A stretch of 64,000 nt of DNA, from the NCBI RefSeq assembly GCF_964340395.1, contig NC_135556.1, forward strand, positions 13,078,910 through 13,142,909. The letters are read 5' to 3'. Under the pieces are notes generated by a model. It was not told where the DNA came from. It ran no database searches and saw only the letters and a list, made by a program, of their open reading frames with translations. Source of the stretch: Glandiceps talaboti (Eukaryota; Hemichordata; Enteropneusta; Spengelidae). A program made the position numbers and the translations under genes. Below, in pieces: positions 58,310 to 64,000 of this stretch (positions within the stretch are counted from its first letter, which is position 1; each line of letters opens with the position of its first letter).

Positions 58310-59859
58310 TTATGACTTCAATTCGTTATTGTTATTCAGCATTTCAGGCATTCTGTGCTCTACATTCCACACCGTGTCTTCTACATCTGTATTCGGTGTA
58401 TCTTCAGACTTTCCTACCGTAACATATACATGTGATCGTTCTTCGAATGGACTGTAGTACCCCCATTCAGCAGGAGCACCGTGTATAAAATTGTCTCTCT
58501 GTACAGAATACGAACATGTAGCATTTTTAAGAGGCCTGTACCCAGTGACCTTCCTCGGCAGCCTGATTCGATCACGTTTTGTGTACAGAATTGTGCAAAT
58601 CATCACGACGCAAATACAAACGCTTATGATGATCATATCAATGATAAAACTATTAAGGCCTCTTGGTTTTGCGGTGTTCATCTCATCCATCGAAGTATTT
58701 TTGGTGGACGAATCTTCAAAATTTGAATTCTCATTTCGAATAGTGTTTGCAACCAGAGTAGTGCTGTCGACATCATTTACGGCAATATTACCTGTAAAAC
58801 AAGTTATTGCAATAAGACATTTGACGTGTCACATTTTACGATGTTATCACTACAGAGTATGCAAGGTTTGTGTTCACTTATCAAATGTTAGTATTAGTCA
58901 GAGCATCTGACGACAGTGGACCCAACTGACAGTGATAACAATTCGCACTGGCTAATGCCACTAACAACTTTTTTTTATAAAATTGATTCTGCATAAACAT
59001 GCCTAATCATAATGTCACGATCTCCTTTAATAATTCATTTTTATCTGACTTCTAAAACGGGCCATAGAACACAACATATAGAGTGGGGTCTGTGTTCTCC
59101 AGTATTGCTAAAATCAGAATGTTGTCGAAAAGTGCTGTATCATGATCACTCTTGTTTTAAAATACACTAAAGGATGTTGTTGCCAATAGTTAAATTCATA
59201 ATTGACGAGAGAACGGTACTATAAACTACGGTTAAGACAATGTTTAGCCAGTAGCCCCTTTTAACTCTTTACTAGCCCCAAACATGTAAATCTGGTAGAA
59301 GTACCACGAAAATGATCTTGGTTGTGATCCCTTTATGTGTTGACTCTTCATCACAGTAAATGCCAAGAATGGTTCACAGACACCGCCTGCAAAACTACCC
59401 GACGTCACTTGGTTCAGATAACCTACCCGTTCCCGTCTATATCACATGTAACGCAAAGTCACATAGTAAATACATCGGAATACTTTATCAAAACGAAAGA
59501 CAATTTCTCATATTTCCTTGTGACTTACGACTGCTATCTTCTTCTGACGTCTCATCATCAATTCTCAACGTCCTTGGCATACACTGTAACTCTCTCGGCA
59601 TCCCTTGTAGTATACACTCCGTCATCCTGGGTGGAAATTCGTGTTGATGATCAACGACACACCATGAACATGGCCAACAGTCACCAATTAACGCGTTCAT
59701 GAAATACCCTATAGTGTGTATAAATATACCGCCACATGTGAGCTATGTGTAGTAGGTGTTATATTATGTAAAGGAACATGCGCCCTCTACGAAAATGAAA
59801 GGAAACAGTCAATAATATAATGGATATACTAGTAATATAACAACAGAAATATCTCAAAC

Positions 59860-59902
<43 letters not shown>

Positions 59903-62129
59903 ATGCATGCGTGTGTATGTATGTATGTATGTATGTATGTATGTATGTATGTATGTATGTATGTATGTATGTATGTATGTATGTGTGTATGTATGTATGT
60001 ATGTATGTATGTATGTCTCCATCCATTCATTCACCTATCCATTTTCCATAGTTTCAAAAAGATGTGAGATTGGAATAAAGATGGACTACGAACATTTCCA
60101 CCTGGTCATCGAGTCACAATGATTTGGTATTATTCCATTTACGGAGCTATTGTCTATGTTTCAGGTAACTATTTCCCAAGAGAATCGCGTTCAAACAATT
60201 ACTGTTAGATCTTACCATGTCCACAGTCCTTTGCACATTTGGCATTTTGTGTTTTTGTACAGTTTTTGATAGTTGCAACATATGGAGAACAATAGTTACA
60301 TGGTCGACATGTGGTAGTTCGACTCCACGTCGATGTGTAGGTGTCGTCGGGACAATGTGAACATTCGGTGTCGAAATCATCAGTGCAGTCTCGTGATACG
60401 TACATCCCCGGTGGACATTTACTGCACGGTTGGCATGTAATGCCTCCATATGGATCGGTAGTTCTGTACTTCGGACTGTGTCCTCCACATTGCACAGTAG
60501 AATACTGCTAATTTGTAATAGATAAAAGAGAACATGGTAGGGCTAATTTGACGCTACTGTTCACTGGTTATAAATAAATAAATAAATGAATGTTCACATG
60601 TGGAAGTACGTCATGTTTGAAGTCTGTCAAACATCAAAAGTTACTTCTATCAACGGGGGTCGATGACAATAATATGAGAACGAATTCATTTATTGGCAGA
60701 CGTGCTGTGAGATTAAACATACTAGTATGCAATTTAAAAAACCCCATTAAATACCAGATCCAGATCTGGCTGACGGAGTAATAATCCACCAAAGTCATGG
60801 GTACTTTTGGTGTAACTTCCTTGTTCAATTATATGAACAAAGTACTAAGAATCTCAAACTGTTTGTATTTTCATCATAGTTTTTGTATTTTCATTTTAAT
60901 ATTACATAATTATGCAGACGTCGGCTAACTTAAAGATACTTGGTACCAACTAGCTATTTATATGAATGAACAAGACAAACAAAAATCAATATAATATTAT
61001 ACAATACTCAGATCTAAACTTTTAAACTTTGAAGGCATGGAGATACAGGAATTTCAAGAAGTATGTTCCGTCTAGAATTCTTTCATCGGTATTTTTAGTA
61101 ACGCGTATCAGCACACAATGGAATAAATCTGACCTATGTGGACCCATTTCATCTAGCTGAAAAAACACACTGTTAACACACACTGGTACATTGTTCCTTT
61201 TTCACATTTAACTATTTTTGCAGGGGTAGGGATATATCTAGCTGTCCTACCTGTAAGGACCACTGACTTATTTTCCCTGAGCGTTAATTTATTTTAGCAC
61301 TGACTAGCTAGTCAGTCAGATCACTAAAATAATAAGAACCCAGGAGACATATCGATCAAACGATGTTCCATGTATATTAAAGGGGCACAAGCTGAGTTTA
61401 TACATTTTTGGGCAAGATTTATGCCGCGTATTTAAAAGTCACTCATAGCATTCTACTTACTGAATCATTATACTTAACCACCACTTGCAAATTAAGAACT
61501 CAAACCTGGTATTAAGATATAACATATAAACGATCAGATGACGTAATTGTTTATACGTAGCAAACAATGTTGAGGAATCCATACTAGGCAATACACTGTT
61601 CTAACAATGCCAGAAGATAATTGTAATGTCACAGAAGGCATACATCGGCATTATCAACATTATACTATAGAGATTTGTGCAAGCATTTTCACTCGAAGGT
61701 TTATAAACTCAGCATGTGTCACTTTAATTACCAGTTCTGAGAATAAATGATAACTAACACAGGTACACTTAGTTGTATTTTAAAATTGATGTTCAAAAAT
61801 TCAAACCACAGACTTGACTGCAGGACCACTAGTTATTTTGAGTCACTCGTCCGAAGACCACCTGTTGTAACATTGATTTGCTCACTCCTGGGTGGTAAGA
61901 ACGGCATAATTTTCATTACAGATGGTTCGAAAATGATCACTTGCTGAAAAACCCCCGTTTGTCTAGCATTGAAGGTACGATTGATAAATCGGAACGACTG
62001 TAAATATTTACTATCACTTATTTACTAATTTTTTTCTGAAAGTTATCTTACCGCACCGTGAAGGGGTAGCCATAAAAACAGCATCGTTGAGATAATATAC
62101 TGAAACTGGGGGCGATTTGTTGAGTCCAT
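58310..62129 (-). CDS. TNF receptor superfamily member without death domain (4 coding exons)
   Basis: Exons, high to low: 62129-62052, 60504-60216, 59708-59529 and 58791-58310. All have GT/AG borders and the phases (0, 1, 1) agree, giving 342 residues. Residues 1-26 form a signal peptide (FQYIISTMLFLWLPLHGA). Three cysteine-rich domains follow: CQPCSKCPPGMY, CRPCNYCSPY (with an NCT glycosylation site) and CGHGYF ... CWPCSWC. A transmembrane helix spans about 231-252 (FIIDMIIISVCICVVMICTI), then a KRDR stop-transfer. The 90-residue tail has no death domain but carries PAEWGY (289-294), fitting the TRAF6 pattern PxExx-aromatic, and PFEE (297-300), fitting the general TRAF pattern. It is likely a cell-surface receptor signalling through TRAF proteins. 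The orthologue is not identifiable. Confidence 0.87.
59529..59708 (-). CDS. TNF receptor exon 3: third cysteine-rich domain
   Basis: This 180-base exon has an acceptor (ACACACTATAG) and donor GTAAGTCA and is phase 1 on both sides, so it fits between the neighbouring exons with or without being included. With the end of exon 2 it completes a cysteine-rich repeat with the spacing C-x12-C-x2-C-x2-C-x14-C-x10-C. Its symmetry means skipping would remove the third domain in frame. Confidence 0.8.
59860..60016. repeat. (CTGT)n and (GTAT)n compound microsatellite
   Basis: About 10 CTGT units followed by about 27 GTAT units, in TNF receptor intron 2. Open frames here (YIHTYIHT, RQTDRQTD) are artefacts. 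Confidence 0.97.
61377..61727. mobile_element. TTAA-flanked MITE, repeat family D, full copy 2
   Basis: 351 bases including TTAA at each end, with GGGGCACAAGCTGAGTTTAT at the left and TTATAAACTCAGCATGTGTC at the right. The interior matches the reverse of the copy at 27686 (for example ATTGTAATGTCA and TGTTCTAACAATGCCAG). It lies in TNF receptor intron 1. Confidence 0.85.
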
Positions 62130-62160
62130 TGGATTGGAAGTTTTAATGTAGGTACAGCTC
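62052..62160 (-). CDS. TNF receptor exon with start codon and signal peptide
   Basis: An acceptor (TTCTCTACAG) at the 62161 side shows that a non-coding first exon lies farther upstream. The ATG at 62129-62127 starts 26 codons with a hydrophobic core. A second in-frame methionine lies 16 codons on and could be an alternative start. Confidence 0.75.
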
Positions 62161-64000
62161 CTGTAGAGAAGAAACGTATGCAAATATATTATAATGAGGG
62201 TATGATATAAAGAAGACTGGTTAATATTGTAAGAAAAGGTTAAAGGGCGGTAACACTCGGTGAACTTTTGGTGGTATTGTATTGTATGTGTTATGTTTCA
62301 GGATGCACAGCGCCCTCGGACAGCGCCTCATTTGGGCTTACTGTCAAACGACCTGACGAATGTTTTGAGCAGTAAACATAATAACCACTGGACTGTTTAA
62401 TCGCCCAACTTATTGTCTGCATTTGTACTGATTCATAAGACAACAAAAAGTTTTTAAAAAACACAGGTTTAAAACTGATTTTTACCAAGCCACCTGTATA
62501 GACCTAAATGTAAGGAATTGCGTTTTGACTATTTCCCACTCATTCAGAGAAATTTGTGTAGAAAGAGTGAGAAAATATAATTTCCTAGATGTTCGACTGT
62601 TGGATTCATGAATGAAGTACACATGTACGTCATATCAACTAGGGTTTCATTACCGAATCTGTGTTTCAGGAAGACTAGTTTTCTTCAGGACAAATTGAAT
62701 TTGAAATACAAATAATATTGTGTTTCCGATAGCTTATTAAAGCCGTCGACCATAAACTTTTTTTTTCATCAAAATGGAAAAATGATGAACTTTTCTTTCA
62801 TTTCCGTGTAAATATTCACGCCAATATATCTAAATTCCAGAGAGGCCAGGACTGTCCATATTAACTTGCAGTCTGCGAATTTAGTTCAGTTACTTCACAT
62901 AATAATTTTCTTTATTACTTCTATTTTACTTCAAACTATCACATATTGAAGTATATTGCGACCAACAAGTATCTTGTCTTTAGGTCGAAGTATTAGTTAA
63001 AGTTCTTACAAAATGAAAACAAATAATGAAATGAAATAAAATCATATCACGATCCACCTACCATATTTGAAGTCGTGTTATCGGAAACATAATTTAAAAA
63101 AAAATGTTTGCCTTAATGTGGTGTCAGTGTTTACGTCATCTATGTACTAAGATGGTTGGATTTAAGAGGTGGGTATCAACTTGGTAGGCCTATATTTGTA
63201 CATTACAATGTAATTCAAGAATCCCACCACCTAAAATATTCGATCTATCACTGCTTCATAGTTGGTACTTGCCGCATTCATTTGCTTCTGTTGGTCTTTC
63301 TTCAAAGAAATACAATTTACTATTCCAGGCGAGAACATTTTTCATAGACTTTTCTGCGGCTCGAAGAACTGTATGTCTTGTCTAACTAGCCAAAAATATC
63401 AATCATCAGTATATCATCACATAGTGGTTTGCTTGGAAAGGTAGAAACATGTTCTTCTGTTTTGTTTGGATGTACTGTATGCCGAACAGAACAGAACAAC
63501 AACAATGATTTGTGTAACGTTTTGATAAAAATGTCAAGGCTTTGATCGAATATCGTAAGTACGTTACGTCAATGATAAGGAAGATAGCAAGATTATGTTG
63601 TAAGTCTTAAAATAAGATCGAATATATGTAAACATAAGCGACCAGCTGATGACCTATAACCCTGACCTATGACCCAAATAATTTATATATACTATGTATT
63701 TGACATGAATGTCCAAAGGGTAACAGGGCCAGGGCTGCAAATAAACATGCAGTGGTATAATATACATCTGTTGCATGTCTTATCGTTATGACCTAGCCTA
63801 CAGTTAGTCTTGAAGGCCTTATTCTATATAAATACACCATTTCAGCTACATCTATCCTAACAGCCATGTTGATTTAAAAAAAAATTCCCTAGTCCTTCCA
63901 AGCTTACTGTTTTAAAAAAATAATCAAAAATGCTAGTAATAGGATAGCCGAAAAGTGTAGTAGCGCTAGTCTTTGAATACTACAGGGAGACTACCTATGA
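62161..64000. other. 5' flank of the TNF receptor gene
   Basis: Expected to contain its non-coding first exon and promoter, but I cannot place them. No open frame of known family is present. Short A/T runs are the only simple repeats. The short frames at 63156-63444 show no motif. Confidence 0.5.

Noticed and set aside
58481-58910. Two plus-strand frames of 81 and 139 codons
   Set aside because: Antisense shadow of the TNF receptor transmembrane exon.
59337-59702. 121-codon and 95-codon plus-strand frames
   Set aside because: They overlap the better-supported minus-strand third cysteine-rich exon of the TNF receptor.

Overview
The window is animal nuclear DNA: AT-rich, intron-rich, full of microsatellites, minisatellites and short interspersed repeats. 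No bacterial-style gene packing, rRNA or tRNA gene was seen. The proteins are plainly bilaterian. The repeats (a Helentron/'pearl'-like element with 150-base core repeats plus an ACGG microsatellite, a tRNA-derived SINE, several MITEs, LINE tails) suggest a marine invertebrate, but I cannot fix the phylum.

Four host genes were rebuilt by joining exons at GT/AG sites with matching phase. (1) An RNF14-type RBR E3 ubiquitin ligase, + strand, 3323-9849, 6 coding exons, 484 codons. (2) An INPP4-type inositol polyphosphate 4-phosphatase, - strand, 52277 down to 17955, 23 coding exons joining in one frame to 1010 codons, with N-terminal PH domain, C2 domain and CKSAKDRT active site. (3) MAGOH, + strand, 53011-55499, 4 exons, 146 codons, the normal length for this exon-junction-complex core protein. 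(4) A TNF-receptor-superfamily membrane protein without a death domain, - strand, 62129 down to 58310, 4 coding exons, 342 codons.

Layout: 1-730 is a LINE 3' end with a CTA tail; 730-2500 is upstream sequence; RNF14 and INPP4 converge across a 6-8 kb gap containing fold-back and hAT-like elements; INPP4 and MAGOH are divergent with 733 bases between start codons; MAGOH and the TNF receptor converge; the window ends upstream of the TNF receptor.

The most striking feature is tandem arrays that appear to have grown out of gene boundaries. The last 13 codons, stop codon and 10 following bases of INPP4 are repeated about 27 times just downstream of the gene. The 5' splice site of INPP4 exon 3 is repeated several times in the adjoining intron, most copies still carrying GTAAG. 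The exon-5 donor region and the stop-codon region of RNF14 show weaker versions of the same pattern. INPP4 also has a partial copy of its catalytic exon, with its own splice acceptor, just upstream of the real one. The four genes do not form one pathway: they serve ubiquitin-linked translation quality control, phosphoinositide turnover, mRNA splicing marks and cell-surface signalling.
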